In this document: positions 52,568 through 62,510 of the stretch, one piece after another
Layout of the letters: each line of letters opens with the position of its first letter
Numbering within the stretch: the first letter of the stretch is position 1
Source: Pseudomonas sp. Irchel s3h14
Lineage (GTDB): Bacteria; Pseudomonadota; Gammaproteobacteria; Pseudomonadales; Pseudomonadaceae
Assembly (NCBI RefSeq): GCF_900187425.1
Contig: NZ_FYDJ01000008.1
Span: 1 to 64,000 of the forward strand
Reading direction: 5' to 3'
Length of the DNA: 64,000 bases
Position numbers and translations under genes: made by a program
Notes under the pieces: model-generated
Told to the model about the DNA's origin: nothing
Database searches by the model: none
What the model saw: the letters and a program-made list of their open reading frames with translations, nothing else

Positions 52568-53767
52568 ATGACGACAGCTCTGCATATCACCCTGATCACC
52601 GAAACCTTCCCTCCCGAAATCAACGGAGTGGCCAATACCCTCGGCCGCTTGTACGACGGCTTGCGCGCGCGCGGGCATCAAGTGGAGTTGGTGCGACCGC
52701 GTCAGGGTTGCGATCAGCAGTTGGGCAGCGATGATGCGTTGTTGCTGTGTCGAGGCTGGCCGCTGCCGGGTTATCCGGGCTTGCAATGGGGTCAGTCGTC
52801 GATGCACAAGCTGCTGCGGCGCTGGAAGCGTCATCGGCCGGACGTGCTGTACATCGCCACGGAAGGACCGCTGGGATTGTCCGCGTTACGCGCGGCGCGG
52901 CGTTTGGGGATTTCCGTGGTCAGCGGCTTTCACACAAATTTCCAGCAGTATTCCAGCCAGTATGGGCTTGGACTGCTGACGCGATTGCTGACCCATTACC
53001 TGCGCTGGTTTCACAATCGTTCGACGCTAACCCTGGTGCCAAGCGTGAGCCAAAGAATGGAACTGGAGCGCCGGCATTTCGAGCGCCTGGCATTGCTGTC
53101 GCGTGGGGTCGACAGCCAGTTGTTTCACCCGACCAAGCGGCTGACGTCGCTACGCGAACAGTGGGGGTTGGCCGACAGTGACATTGCCGTCATCCACGTA
53201 GGTCGTCTGGCACCGGAGAAAAATCTTGGCTTGCTCAAGCGCAGTTTCGAAAGGCTGCGTACGACTTATCCACAGAAAAACCTGAAGTTGATCGTGATCG
53301 GCGACGGCCCGCAACGAGTGGTCCTGGAGAAAGAACTGCCCGAGGCGATTTTCTGTGGCTCACAACGCGGCGAAGCCTTGGCCAGTCACTATGCCTCGGG
53401 GGATGTGTTTCTGTTTCCAAGCCTGACCGAGACTTTCGGCAACGTGGTGCTTGAGGCACTGGCTTCGGGTTTGGGTGTGGTGGCCTACGATCAAGCGGCG
53501 GCGGCTCAGCACATCCGCCATGGCTACAACGGCGTACTGGCGATGCCGGGGGACGAAGAGGCGTTCTGCGATGCAGCGTGTTGGCTGCTGGAGGAGCGCG
53601 AAACCTTGCGCTGCATACGGCTTAATGCGCGTCAGCATGCGAGTCGCCAGGGCTGGGCCGCGATTATCGAGCAATTTGAAGGGCAGTTGCGCGGGGCCTG
53701 TCAGACCCCGCTTGCCCCAGGTATTGAGCCTCGGCTTAAACCAGGGTCATCAACGCCTCACGGCTGA
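52568..53767 (+). CDS. GT4-family glycosyltransferase
   Basis: A 399-aa GT-B glycosyltransferase. N-terminal Rossmann domain begins ITLITETFPPEINGVANTL with the glycine-loop motif, and the C-terminal domain has VIHVGRLAPEKNL (about 215), IGDGP, and the nucleotide-sugar motif SLTETFGNVVLEALASG (about 295-311). It resembles mannosyl/glucosyl transferases of lipid or wall modification; the acceptor is unknown. ATG 52544 is an in-frame alternative start; neither site has a good ribosome-binding site at proper distance. The 3' end overlaps the convergent OYE gene by 32 bases. Confidence 0.87.
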   Translation: MTTALHITLITETFPPEINGVANTLGRLYDGLRARGHQVELVRPRQGCDQQLGSDDALLLCRGWPLPGYPGLQWGQSSMHKLLRRWKRHRPDVLYIATEGPLGLSALRAARRLGISVVSGFHTNFQQYSSQYGLGLLTRLLTHYLRWFHNRSTLTLVPSVSQRMELERRHFERLALLSRGVDSQLFHPTKRLTSLREQWGLADSDIAVIHVGRLAPEKNLGLLKRSFERLRTTYPQKNLKLIVIGDGPQRVVLEKELPEAIFCGSQRGEALASHYASGDVFLFPSLTETFGNVVLEALASGLGVVAYDQAAAAQHIRHGYNGVLAMPGDEEAFCDAACWLLEERETLRCIRLNARQHASRQGWAAIIEQFEGQLRGACQTPLAPGIEPRLKPGSSTPHG

Positions 53768-54839
53768 ACGGCAGGATGTCTTCTTCACGGCCGTCACGCA
53801 CTTTTTGCGCCCAGTCCGGGTCCACCAGCAACGCACGACCTACTGCCACCAGATCGAATTCATCATTGTTCAAACGCTCCAGCAGTTTTTCCAGACTGGC
53901 CGGCTGCGCGATCTTGTCGGTGTTGACCATGAACTGCAGGAACTCGCCATCCAGGCCGACGCTGCCCACGGTGATGGTCGGTTTACCGGTGAGCTTACGG
54001 GTCCAGCCGGCCAGGTTCAGCTCGGAACCGTCGAACTCCGGCTCCCAGAAACGGCGCGTCGAGCAGTGGAAAATATCCACGCCGGCGTCGGACAACGGCT
54101 TGAGGAATTCGCCCAACGCTTGCGGCGTTTGCACCAGACGCGCGGTGTAATCCTGCTGCTTCCACTGCGAGAAACGGAAGATGATCGGAAAGCCTTCGCC
54201 GACCGCTGCACGCACCGCCTGGATCAGTTCAATGGCGAAACGCGAACGGTTAGCCAGGCTGCCGCCGTATTCATCGGTGCGCTGGTTGCTACCTTCCCAG
54301 AAGAACTGGTCCACGAGGTAGCCGTGGGCACCGTGAATTTCCACGCCGTCCATGCCGATGCTCTGGGCATCTTTGGCGGCTTGGGCAAACGCGGCGATCA
54401 CGTCCTGGATATCTTGCTTGCTCATGCCGTGAACCACGACCTGACCGTCCTTCAATTTTTCCGACGGACCATAACCCGGCACGCTGGCGTCCGGCTCGGT
54501 GCCGATGCGGCGCACGCTGCCGACATGCCACAGCTGCGGAACGATCTTGCCGCCTTCGGCGTGAACCGCGTCGACCACTTTCTTCCAGCCGGCCAGCGCT
54601 GCTTCACCGTAGAAGTGCGGCACGTTCGGGTATCCGTTGGAAGCCTTGTGGCCGACGGTGGTGCCTTCGGTGATGATCAGACCCACACCCGCAGCGGCGC
54701 GACGACGGTAGTACTCGATCACTTTGGAATTGGGAACGCCACCCGGCGAAAACGAACGGGTCATCGGCGCCATGACGACGCGGGTCGGCAATTCGAGGGT
54801 GCCGAGGTGGAACGGTTTGAACAGGGCTTTGACGGGCAT
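53736..54839 (-). CDS. Alkene reductase of the Old Yellow Enzyme family
   Basis: A 367-aa FMN enzyme that reduces activated C=C bonds (2-cyclohexenone, maleimides, nitro esters). FMN/substrate residues are in VVMAPMTRS, GLIITEGT, and the catalytic pair HGAHGYLVDQFFW (His-x-x-His). Active-site motif VGRALLVDPDWAQKV near the C-terminus is conserved. It is like NemA/XenB. Start ATG 54839; four more codons are open upstream. The gene is apparently single; no repressor NemR is adjacent. Confidence 0.93.
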   Translation of the reverse strand: MPVKALFKPFHLGTLELPTRVVMAPMTRSFSPGGVPNSKVIEYYRRRAAAGVGLIITEGTTVGHKASNGYPNVPHFYGEAALAGWKKVVDAVHAEGGKIVPQLWHVGSVRRIGTEPDASVPGYGPSEKLKDGQVVVHGMSKQDIQDVIAAFAQAAKDAQSIGMDGVEIHGAHGYLVDQFFWEGSNQRTDEYGGSLANRSRFAIELIQAVRAAVGEGFPIIFRFSQWKQQDYTARLVQTPQALGEFLKPLSDAGVDIFHCSTRRFWEPEFDGSELNLAGWTRKLTGKPTITVGSVGLDGEFLQFMVNTDKIAQPASLEKLLERLNNDEFDLVAVGRALLVDPDWAQKVRDGREEDILPFSREALMTLV

Positions 54840-54945
54840 GGGACGCTCCACGGGATATAGACTTTATGACGACGATAATATGGAGAGTCAGCCGCGCTGA
54901 ACAGCACTATTGATTTTGGTGATTAAGGATCAAAAGACAGAAGCA

Positions 54946-55036
54946 AAAAGATCGCAGCCTCGTTTCACTCGACAGCTCCTACATGAACCGCCTGGCTGTG
55001 TAGGAGCTGTCGAGTGAAACGAGGCTGCGATCTTTT
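54946..55036. repeat. REPIN-type element with perfect 38-base arms
   Basis: The arms 54946-54983 and 54999-55036 (AAAAGATCGCAGCCTCGTTT...) are exact inverted copies around a 15-base centre. On the minus strand, the stem is followed by TTTTTG, so it can also end the gpx transcript, whose stop is 10 bases away. Confidence 0.93.
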
Positions 55037-55046
55037 GATCTTTCTT

Positions 55047-55529
55047 TTAGCTCAGCGCTTTTTCGATCGCCTGGATGACAGCATGATCATCCGGCGCCGT
55101 TCGCGGCGAGAACCGCGCCAGCACGCGACCATCCTTGCCCAGCAGGAATTTTTCGAAGTTCCAGGTAATGTCACCGGGAAATTCAGCCCCCTCGCCCGCC
55201 AGCAGACGGTACAACTGATGACGATCGTGACCGTTGACTTCCAGCTTGCTGGACAACGGAAAGGTCACGCCATAGTTGAGGCTGCAAAATTCCTGGATCT
55301 CTTGCTCGGAGCCCGGTTCCTGACCGGCAAACTGGTTGCACGGCAGGCCCAGCACGCTGAAACCCTGGCCCTTGTATTTCTGGTAGAGGTTTTCCAGCGC
55401 CGCGTATTGTGGGGTCAAGCCACATTTGGAGGCGACGTTGACCACAAGCACGACGTGCCCCTTGAGGGGTGCCAGCGGTAGCTCCTGACCATCCAGGGCT
55501 GTCAATTTAAGGTCGTGAAAAGCACTCAT
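55047..55529 (-). CDS. Glutathione peroxidase (thiol peroxidase type)
   Basis: A 160-aa cytosolic peroxidase. The peroxidatic residue is Cys36 (VASKCGLTPQY), Gln70 (NQFAGQEPG) and Trp123 (ITWNFEKFL) complete the catalytic site, and Cys82 is a likely resolving cysteine, so the enzyme probably uses thioredoxin rather than glutathione. A thioredoxin reductase gene lies 3.6 kb away. The start ATG 55529 follows GGAGTTCGTC. The REPIN downstream may serve as terminator. Confidence 0.92.
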   Translation of the reverse strand: MSAFHDLKLTALDGQELPLAPLKGHVVLVVNVASKCGLTPQYAALENLYQKYKGQGFSVLGLPCNQFAGQEPGSEQEIQEFCSLNYGVTFPLSSKLEVNGHDRHQLYRLLAGEGAEFPGDITWNFEKFLLGKDGRVLARFSPRTAPDDHAVIQAIEKALS

Positions 55530-55600
55530 GACGAACTCCAGATTCCCGTGTTCTTCTCGAAACAGCCACTTGGCGGTGTCACCAGGGACAGCCGCGGACT

Positions 55601-55624
55601 AAAAAAGGCGCCCCTCGGGCGCCT
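55601..55624 (-). terminator. Terminator of slyD
   Basis: GGCGCCC-CTC-GGGCGCC stem followed on the minus strand by TTTTTTAG. It ends slyD ahead of the gpx gene. Confidence 0.88.
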
Positions 55625-55654
55625 CTCCAGTTCTCGAAAGCTTAGCGCAGAAAA

Positions 55655-56140
55655 TCAGTGGTGATGGCCACCTTCGCCATGGACGTGACCATGAGCGATT
55701 TCTTCCTGGCTGGCGTCGCGGATGTCGATGATCTTGACCTGGAAATTCAGGCGCTGACCGGCCAACGGGTGGTTGCCGTCGACGGTGACATCGTCGCCGT
55801 CCAGATCGCGAATGGTGACGATCTGCATCTGGCCGTCCGGAGCGGATGCGTGGAACTGCATGCCCACTTCCAGCTCGTCGACGCCTTCGAACATGCTGCG
55901 GCTCAACGTGCTGACCAGTTCGGCAGCGTATTCGCCATAGGCATCTTCAGGTTCTACGGCGACAGTCAGTTCGTCACCGACTGCTTTGCCTTCCAGAGCC
56001 TTTTCCAGGCCCGGAATGATGTTACCTGCGCCTTGCAGGTAGACCAGCGGCGCGCCGCCGGCGGAGCTGTCGATGACCTCACCAGCGTCGTTGGTCAGGG
56101 TATAGTCGATGGAGACAGCCTTATTGGCGGCGATCAGCAT
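55655..56140 (-). CDS. slyD: FKBP-type peptidyl-prolyl isomerase, SlyD-like
   Basis: A 161-aa cytosolic prolyl isomerase and chaperone that can bind nickel. The FKBP domain (about 1-65, VSIDYTLTNDAGEVIDSS, GNIIPGLEKALEGK, GDELTVAVEPEDAYG) is interrupted by the IF flap and followed by a His-rich tail (AHGHVHGEGGHHH) that fits metal binding. The start at 56140 gives the usual N-terminus; the open frame before it overlaps the next region only. It is the first gene of its minus-strand unit. Confidence 0.93.
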   Translation of the reverse strand: MLIAANKAVSIDYTLTNDAGEVIDSSAGGAPLVYLQGAGNIIPGLEKALEGKAVGDELTVAVEPEDAYGEYAAELVSTLSRSMFEGVDELEVGMQFHASAPDGQMQIVTIRDLDGDDVTVDGNHPLAGQRLNFQVKIIDIRDASQEEIAHGHVHGEGGHHH

Positions 56141-56225
56141 GGGGCGAGACCTTTTGCATAAGAATGAAGAATGGCCAAGTTTAGCGAAGCAATCGCCCGA
56201 AAGCGAACACAACCCGGACAGACGG

Positions 56226-56447
56226 GTGGCGGCGAAAGGCTCGACGGTCACAGGCTTCCATCAGGATGAGGACGGGCACTGGGTAGCCGAGCTTTCCTGC
56301 GGTCACACCCAGCACCTGCGCCACCAGCCACCGTGGCAATCACGCGCCTGGGTCCTGGACCCCGCGCAACGTATTGAAAAAATAGGCCAGCCCTTTGATT
56401 GCGGTTGGTGCGCACAAGGCTCGGTTAGCGCTAACCTTGGCGACTGA
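56226..56447 (+). CDS. DUF3565 small zinc-ribbon-like protein
   Basis: A 73-aa protein with a conserved core VTGFHQDEDGHWVAELSCGH (read in parts) followed by QHLRHQPPWQSRAWVLD and C-terminal FDCGWCAQG. The CGH and CxxC pairs look like a metal site. The start GTG 56226 is chosen because GGACAGACG precedes it and the family begins near this point; ATG 56139 would overlap the slyD start codon. The function is unknown. It sits 60 bases before pta. Confidence 0.72.
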   Translation: MAAKGSTVTGFHQDEDGHWVAELSCGHTQHLRHQPPWQSRAWVLDPAQRIEKIGQPFDCGWCAQGSVSANLGD

Positions 56448-56507
56448 ATTTCGGTAGAAGGCCAGTCATAGGCGTTCACCATTGCCATGCACCTTTAGAG
56501 AATTCGC

Positions 56508-58607
56508 ATGCAAACTTTTTTTATCGCGCCCACCGATTTTGGTGTGGGTCTGACCTCCATCAGCCTCGGGCTGGTGCGTACTCTTGAGCGGGCCGGCCTC
56601 AAGGTCGGTTTTTTCAAACCGATTGCCCAGCCGCACCCAGGCGACACCGGGCCTGAACGGTCCACCGAACTGGTGGCGCGCACTCACGGCTTGAAACCGC
56701 CTCAGCCGCTCGGTCTGGCCCATGTCGAGCGCATGCTCGGCGATGGTCAGCTGGACGAGTTGCTCGAAGAAATCATCACCCTCTATCAACAGGCTGCTGT
56801 CGGCAAAGACGTGCTGATCGTAGAAGGCATGGTCCCGACCCGCAGCGCCAGCTACGCCGCGCGGGTCAATCTGCATTTGGCGAAAAGCCTCGACGCCGAA
56901 GTGATCCTGGTCTCGGCACCGGAAAACGAAGTGTTGACCGAACTGTCCGGCCGAGTGGAATTGCAGGCGCAATTGTTCGGCGGCCCGAAAGACCCGAAAG
57001 TCCTCGGCGTGATCCTCAACAAGGTCAAAACCGAGGAGAGCATGGAGGCCTTCGCCTCACGCTTGAAAGAGCATTCGCCATTGCTGCGCAGTGGCGATTT
57101 CCGTCTGCTGGGTTGCATCCCGTTCCAGCCGGAATTGAACGCCCCGCGCACCCGCGACGTCGCCGATCTGATGGGCGCGCAAATTCTCAATGCCGGTGAC
57201 TACGAAACCCGGCGCATGACCAAAATCATCATCTGCGCCCGCACCATGCGCAACACCGTGGAGCTGCTCAAGCCCGGCGTGTTGGTGGTAACGCCCGGTG
57301 ATCGCGACGACATCATCCTCGCCGTCAGCCTCGCCGCCATGAACGGCGTGCCGCTGGCCGGCCTGTTGCTGACCAGCGACACCCTGCCCGACCCGCGCAT
57401 CATGGACCTCTGTCGTGGCGCGTTGCAGGCTGGCCTGCCGGTGTTGTCTGTGAGCACCGGTTCCTACGACACCGCTAACCAGTTGAACGGTTTGAACAAG
57501 GAAATCCCGATCGACGACCGCGAGCGTGCGGAGATCATCACCGACTTCGTCGCCAGCCACCTCGACGCCAAGTGGCTGCACCAACGCTGCGGCACGCCTC
57601 GGGAAATGCGCCTGTCGCCCGCGGTGTTCCGTTATCAATTGATCCAGCGTGCCCAGGCTGCCAACAAACGCATCGTCCTGCCTGAAGGCAGCGAGCCGTT
57701 GACGGTGCAAGCCGCGGCGATCTGTCAGGCACGCGGCATTGCACGCTGCGTGTTGCTGGCGAAACCGGCGGATGTTGAAGCCGTCGCTCGCGCCCAAGGC
57801 ATCGAGTTGCCGCCGGGGCTGGAGATTCTTGACCCGGACCTGATTCGCGAGCGCTACGTCGAGCCGATGGTTGCCCTGCGCAAAACCAAAAGCCTCAACG
57901 CGCCGATGGCCGAGCAGCAACTGGAAGACACCGTGGTGATCGGCACCATGATGCTGGCGCTGGATGAAGTGGACGGCCTCGTGTCCGGCGTCATTCACTC
58001 CACCGCCAACACCATCCGCCCGGCCCTGCAGCTGATTAAAACGGCGCCGGGCTGCACGCTGGTGTCGTCGGTGTTCTTCATGCTGTTTCCCGAAGAGGTT
58101 CTGGTCTACGGCGACTGCGTGATGAACCCGCACCCGAGCGCCAGCGAACTGGCCGAGATCGCGCTGCAAAGCGCCGACTCGGCAGCTGCCTTCGGCATCA
58201 CCCCGCGCGTGGCAATGATCAGCTACTCCAGCGGTGAATCGGCCAGCGGCGAAGAAGTCGAGAAGGTGCGCGAAGCGACGTTGCTCGCCCATGAACAACA
58301 GAACTCGCTGCTGATCGACGGTCCGTTGCAATACGACGCCGCCGCCAACGAAACCGTCGCCCGACAACTGGCACCGAACAGCCAGGTCGCCGGTCGCGCC
58401 ACAGTGTTCGTGTTCCCCGACCTGAACACCGGCAACACCACCCACAAAGCGGTGCAGCGCAGCGCCGACTGCGTCAGCCTCGGGCCGATGCTGCAAGGCC
58501 TGCGCAAACCGGTGAACGACCTGCCGCGCGGCGCGCAAGTCGACGACATCGTCTACACCATCGCGTTGACCGCGATTCAAGCTGCCAACCGACCTTTGGA
58601 TCTTTAA
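56508..58607 (+). CDS. pta: Phosphate acetyltransferase, long form
   Basis: A 699-aa enzyme that interconverts acetyl-CoA and acetyl phosphate. It has the N-terminal AAA_26/dethiobiotin-synthetase-like domain (1-200, ending TDFGVGLTSISLG at the start), a DRTGG-type middle domain (about 230-330) and the C-terminal PTA domain (about 375-695) with VLPEGSEPLTVQAA and GLVSGVIHSTANTIRPALQ (split). Regulation by the N-terminal domains is known for E. coli Pta. In P. aeruginosa pta follows ackA next to slyD; here no acetate kinase lies beside it. Confidence 0.95.
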   Translation: MQTFFIAPTDFGVGLTSISLGLVRTLERAGLKVGFFKPIAQPHPGDTGPERSTELVARTHGLKPPQPLGLAHVERMLGDGQLDELLEEIITLYQQAAVGKDVLIVEGMVPTRSASYAARVNLHLAKSLDAEVILVSAPENEVLTELSGRVELQAQLFGGPKDPKVLGVILNKVKTEESMEAFASRLKEHSPLLRSGDFRLLGCIPFQPELNAPRTRDVADLMGAQILNAGDYETRRMTKIIICARTMRNTVELLKPGVLVVTPGDRDDIILAVSLAAMNGVPLAGLLLTSDTLPDPRIMDLCRGALQAGLPVLSVSTGSYDTANQLNGLNKEIPIDDRERAEIITDFVASHLDAKWLHQRCGTPREMRLSPAVFRYQLIQRAQAANKRIVLPEGSEPLTVQAAAICQARGIARCVLLAKPADVEAVARAQGIELPPGLEILDPDLIRERYVEPMVALRKTKSLNAPMAEQQLEDTVVIGTMMLALDEVDGLVSGVIHSTANTIRPALQLIKTAPGCTLVSSVFFMLFPEEVLVYGDCVMNPHPSASELAEIALQSADSAAAFGITPRVAMISYSSGESASGEEVEKVREATLLAHEQQNSLLIDGPLQYDAAANETVARQLAPNSQVAGRATVFVFPDLNTGNTTHKAVQRSADCVSLGPMLQGLRKPVNDLPRGAQVDDIVYTIALTAIQAANRPLDL

Positions 58608-59516
58608 ATGCTGGATTCCCTACCTGCACCGCTGCGAGGCGTGATTGCCTCGCTGCTGTTGGCGCTGAACACGATTGCCTGCTGCACACCGCTGTTCATC
58701 GTGGCGATCTTCAAACTGCTATTGCCCTTCCCCGCCGCCCAGCGTTTTACCGATTGGCTGATGAGCCACATCCACGAAGCCTGGATCAGCAACAACAAAG
58801 CGTGGATGGATTTGCTCGGCCACACACGCTGGAAACTCAGCGGCCTGGAAGGCCTGGACTATCAGCACTCGTATTTGATTACCAGCAACCACCAGAGCTG
58901 GGTCGACATCATGGTGTTGCAATACGTGCTGAACCGGAAGATTCGCCCGCTGAAGTTCTTCCTCAAACAGGAACTGATCTGGGTCCCGGTGATTGGTCTG
59001 GCGTGGTGGGCGCTCGGCTTTCCGTTCATGAAGCGCTATTCCAAGGCCTACCTGGAGAAGCACCCGGAGAAGAAAGGCAAAGACCTGGAAACCACCCGCA
59101 AGACCTGCGACAAGTTCCGCCATAACCCGGTGGGGATTTTCAACTTCGTCGAAGGCACGCGCTTCACCGAAGGCAAGCATGCCCAGCAGAAATCGCCGTT
59201 CAAGCATCTGCTCAAACCGAAGGCTGGCGGCATTGCGTTTGTGCTGGATGCCATGGGTGAGCAACTGGAAGCCATCGTCAACGTGACCATTCACTACCCG
59301 GCCGGGCGTCCCGGTTACTGGGATTTGCTCTGTGGGAACGTGAAGGACGTGGTGGTGCACTTTCAGGAACTGAAGATTCCGCCGCAGTTCATCGGCAAGA
59401 ACTACGACCAAGACGGCGAGTATCGATTGCAGTTTCAGGGCTGGATCAACCAGTTGTGGCAGGACAAGGATGCGTTGCTGGGGCAGATGCATCGCGAGTA
59501 TCCAGCCAAACACTGA
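58608..59516 (+). CDS. 1-acylglycerol-3-phosphate acyltransferase-like membrane protein (YihG type)
   Basis: A 302-aa acyltransferase with an N-terminal membrane helix (about 8-40). The catalytic HX4D motif is NHQSWVD (about 94-100), the glycerolipid-binding motif is FVEGTR (about 184-189), and a KAGGIAFVLDAMGEQ motif follows. This YihG-like group resembles PlsC; the exact acceptor is not fixed. The ATG follows the pta TAA immediately, so pta and this gene are cotranslated. Confidence 0.88.
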   Translation: MLDSLPAPLRGVIASLLLALNTIACCTPLFIVAIFKLLLPFPAAQRFTDWLMSHIHEAWISNNKAWMDLLGHTRWKLSGLEGLDYQHSYLITSNHQSWVDIMVLQYVLNRKIRPLKFFLKQELIWVPVIGLAWWALGFPFMKRYSKAYLEKHPEKKGKDLETTRKTCDKFRHNPVGIFNFVEGTRFTEGKHAQQKSPFKHLLKPKAGGIAFVLDAMGEQLEAIVNVTIHYPAGRPGYWDLLCGNVKDVVVHFQELKIPPQFIGKNYDQDGEYRLQFQGWINQLWQDKDALLGQMHREYPAKH

Positions 59517-59521
59517 TCTCC

Positions 59522-59611
59522 TGTGGGAGCGGGCTTGCTCGCGAAAGCGGTGTGTCAGACGACATCAATGTTGAATGTCAGTCAGCTTTCGCGAGCAAGC
59601 CCGCTCCCACA
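59522..59611. repeat. REPIN-type element, GGGAGCGGGCTTGCTCGCG group (copy 2)
   Basis: Perfect 27-base arms (59522-59548 and 59585-59611) around a 36-base centre that resembles the centre of the copy at 26400-26488. It follows the acyltransferase stop by five bases. Confidence 0.93.
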
Positions 59612-59630
59612 TTTGGAAAACACCAGACAC

Positions 59631-59672
59631 AAAAAAACCCGCCGATGATCACTCATCGGCGGGTTTTTTATT
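59631..59672. terminator. Bidirectional terminator of acyltransferase and cysNC
   Basis: AACCCGCCGATGA / TCATCGGCGGGTT stem with a short loop, flanked by an A7 tract and a T6 tract. It ends the pta-acyltransferase transcript and the convergent cysD-cysNC transcript. Confidence 0.93.
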
Positions 59673-59684
59673 AACGGCTAACGC

Positions 59685-61583
59685 TTAGATCGCGCCACGC
59701 TTGCGCAGCAGTTCCAGCACTTGCTTGACGCTTTCTTCCAGCGACAGCGACTGGGTATCGACCACGAGGTCGGCGTCCAGCGGCACATCGTACGGGAAGG
59801 AGTCGCCCGGGATGTTATCCCCGGCCGCCGCGTACAGGCCTTGTGGGTCACGCTCGGCACAGACCGTCGGAGATGCCTGGACGTAGACCGTCAGCAGACG
59901 CTCCTTGCCGATCAGCTCCCTGGCTTGCTCACGACCTTCGGCACTCGGCGCAACGAAGGCTGCCAGTGTCAGCAGACCCGCCTCGTTGAACTGACGCGCA
60001 ACGTGCGCCGCACGACGCCAGTTCTCGGTACGCCCGGCGCGATCCTGTGGCAGACCTTTGTTCAGGTCGTGACGCAGGTTCTGGCCATCGAGTACAAACA
60101 CCGCGCGGCCCATGTCGAACAGCTTGCGTTCAACCGCGTAAGCCAGGGTGCTTTTGCCGGCGCCCGACAAGCCGCTGAACAACACGGTGGCCGGTTGCTG
60201 GCCAAAGCGCTGAGCGCGTTCTTCGGTGGCGACGTGCGCCAGTTTGCCGTGATGCGTGCTGGTGCCATGGCTCAACGGCTGGGCGATGATCATGCCGGCC
60301 GCCACGGTGCCATTGGTCAAACGATCGATGACGATGAACGAACCGGTGGTGCGGTTACTCGCGTAACCGTCCAGCGCGATGGCCGCGTCGAGACTGATCT
60401 TGACCCGACCGATTTCGTTCAAGTGCAACGAACTGGCCGGACCTTCTTCCAGGGTGTTCACGTCAACGCGGTTGACGATGCTGGTGATCGAACCCGGCAC
60501 GTAGGTGGTCGCGCGCTTGATGTCGTATTTCTTGCCCGGCAGCATCGGTTCTTCGGCCATCCACACCAGCATGGCGTCGAACGCGTCAGTCACTTGCGGC
60601 TGGTTGTCGGCGTGCACCAGCAAGTCGCCGCGAGAGATGTCGATCTCGTCTTCCATGGTCAGCGTCACCGCCTGACCAGGACCGGCGTGCTCCAGCTCAC
60701 CTTCGAAGGTGACGATGGATTTCACGCGGCTGCTCTTGCCCGATGGCAGCACTACGACTTCGTCGCCCTTGTGCACGACACCGCTGGCCAGCGTACCGGC
60801 GAAACCACGGAAGTTCAGGTTCGGACGGTTGACGTACTGCACCGGGAAACGCAAGTCGGTGTAGTTGCGGTCGCTGGCGATCTCGACGGTTTCAAGAATT
60901 TCCATCAGCGACTGGCCGGTGTACCACGGCGAGCGCTCGGACTTGTTCACCACGTTGTCGCCTTTCAGCGCCGACATCGGCACGAAGGCCATGGTGGTCG
61001 GCTTGAACGCGATGCCTTCGGCGAACTTCAGGTAATCGGCCTTGATCGACTCGAAGACTGTTTCGTCGAAGCCGTTGAGGTCCATCTTGTTGATGGCGAC
61101 AACGATGTGTTTGATGCCCAGCAACGAGGCGATGAAGCTGTGGCGACGGGTCTGGGTCTGCACGCCGTAACGGGCATCGACCAGGATGATCGCCAGGTCA
61201 CAGGTGGATGCACCGGTGGCCATGTTGCGGGTGTACTGCTCATGGCCAGGTGTGTCGGCGATGATGAATTTGCGCTTGGCGGTAGAGAAGTAGCGGTAAG
61301 CGACATCGATGGTGATGCCCTGCTCACGCTCGGCCTGCAGGCCGTCGACCAGCAATGCCAGGTCAATGTCATCGCCGGTGGTGCCGACTTTTTTCGAGTC
61401 GCGGGTAATGGCTTCCAGGTGATCTTCGTAGATCATTTTGGAGTCGTGCAGCAGGCGCCCGATCAGGGTGCTCTTGCCGTCGTCGACGTTGCCACAGGTA
61501 AGAAAGCGCAGCATTTCCTTGCGTTCGTGCTGGCCCAGATAGGCGAGGATGTCCTCGCTGATCAAATCAGATGCGTGCGACAT
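59685..61583 (-). CDS. cysNC: Bifunctional sulfate adenylyltransferase subunit 1 / adenylylsulfate kinase (CysNC)
   Basis: A 632-aa fusion. The N-terminal GTPase/ATP-sulfurylase subunit has P-loop GNVDDGKST (31-39), [11 protein letters not shown] and INKMDL motifs. The C-terminal APS kinase begins at about 455, with P-loop [10 protein letters not shown] near 465. With CysD it makes APS from sulfate and ATP driven by GTP, then the kinase part makes PAPS. The fused form is common in Pseudomonas. The gene lies 9 bases behind cysD. Confidence 0.96.
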   Translation of the reverse strand: MSHASDLISEDILAYLGQHERKEMLRFLTCGNVDDGKSTLIGRLLHDSKMIYEDHLEAITRDSKKVGTTGDDIDLALLVDGLQAEREQGITIDVAYRYFSTAKRKFIIADTPGHEQYTRNMATGASTCDLAIILVDARYGVQTQTRRHSFIASLLGIKHIVVAINKMDLNGFDETVFESIKADYLKFAEGIAFKPTTMAFVPMSALKGDNVVNKSERSPWYTGQSLMEILETVEIASDRNYTDLRFPVQYVNRPNLNFRGFAGTLASGVVHKGDEVVVLPSGKSSRVKSIVTFEGELEHAGPGQAVTLTMEDEIDISRGDLLVHADNQPQVTDAFDAMLVWMAEEPMLPGKKYDIKRATTYVPGSITSIVNRVDVNTLEEGPASSLHLNEIGRVKISLDAAIALDGYASNRTTGSFIVIDRLTNGTVAAGMIIAQPLSHGTSTHHGKLAHVATEERAQRFGQQPATVLFSGLSGAGKSTLAYAVERKLFDMGRAVFVLDGQNLRHDLNKGLPQDRAGRTENWRRAAHVARQFNEAGLLTLAAFVAPSAEGREQARELIGKERLLTVYVQASPTVCAERDPQGLYAAAGDNIPGDSFPYDVPLDADLVVDTQSLSLEESVKQVLELLRKRGAI

Positions 61584-61592
61584 GACAACCCC

Positions 61593-62510
61593 TTAGAAAT
61601 AACCCTGACGTTTCTTTTCTTCCATCGAGCCTGCGCCATCGTGATCGATGACCCGGCCCTGGCGTTCGGAAGTTCGCGTCAGGAGCATTTCCTGAATGAT
61701 GTCGGTCAGGCTGGTAGCCTCGGACTCGACCGCACCGGTCAACGGGTAGTCACCCAGTGTGCGGAAACGGACCTTCTTCTTGACGATGCGCGCCTTGTCT
61801 TCATCGCTCAGGTGATTGAGCAGGCGTTCGTCGTCGATCATGATCCAGGTGCCATTCATCTCGATAACGTCGCGCTCGGCGGCGAAATACAGCGGCACAA
61901 TCGGAATGCCTTCGAGGTAGATGTACTGCCAGATGTCCAGTTCGGTCCAGTTCGACAATGGGAAAACACGGATCGATTCGCCCTTGTTAACCTTGCCGTT
62001 GTAGACGTTCCACAACTCGGGACGCTGGTTTTTCGGGTCCCAGCGGTGCTTGGTATCGCGGAAGGAATACACGCGCTCTTTGGCACGGGACTTCTCTTCG
62101 TCACGACGGGCACCACCAAAAGCGGCATCGAAACCGTACTTGTCGAGGGCCTGCTTGAGGCCTTCGGTTTTCATGATATCGGTGTGCTTGGCGCTGCCGT
62201 GGGTGAGCGGGTTAATACCCTGCGCAACACCCTCGGGATTCACGTGCACCAGCAGGTCAAGGCCGAGTTCTTCGACCATGCGGTCGCGGAACGCGTACAT
62301 TTCCTTGAACTTCCACTGGGTGTCGACGTGCATCACCGGGAACGGCAGTTTGCCCGGGAAGAATGCCTTGCGCGCAAGGTGCAGCATCACGGCGGAGTCT
62401 TTACCGACGGAGTACAGCATCACCGGGTTATCGAACTCGGCGGCGACCTCGCGGATGATGTGGATGCTTTCGGCCTCCAGCTGTTTCAGATGCGTCAGTT
62501 TGTCGACCAT
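61593..62510 (-). CDS. cysD: Sulfate adenylyltransferase subunit 2 (CysD)
   Basis: A 305-aa catalytic subunit of ATP sulfurylase. The PP-loop [17 protein letters not shown] (about 35-51) binds ATP; other conserved pieces are [20 protein letters not shown] (split), [20 protein letters not shown] (split) and [15 protein letters not shown]. Length is normal. It is the first gene of cysD-cysNC. CysB binding upstream is expected from biology but not recognised by eye. Confidence 0.97.
   Translation of the reverse strand: MVDKLTHLKQLEAESIHIIREVAAEFDNPVMLYSVGKDSAVMLHLARKAFFPGKLPFPVMHVDTQWKFKEMYAFRDRMVEELGLDLLVHVNPEGVAQGINPLTHGSAKHTDIMKTEGLKQALDKYGFDAAFGGARRDEEKSRAKERVYSFRDTKHRWDPKNQRPELWNVYNGKVNKGESIRVFPLSNWTELDIWQYIYLEGIPIVPLYFAAERDVIEMNGTWIMIDDERLLNHLSDEDKARIVKKKVRFRTLGDYPLTGAVESEATSLTDIIQEMLLTRTSERQGRVIDHDGAGSMEEKKRQGYF

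Noticed and set aside
57057..58580. 507-codon open frame antisense to pta
   Set aside because: No domain, His/Gly/Arg-rich as expected for an antisense frame of pta.
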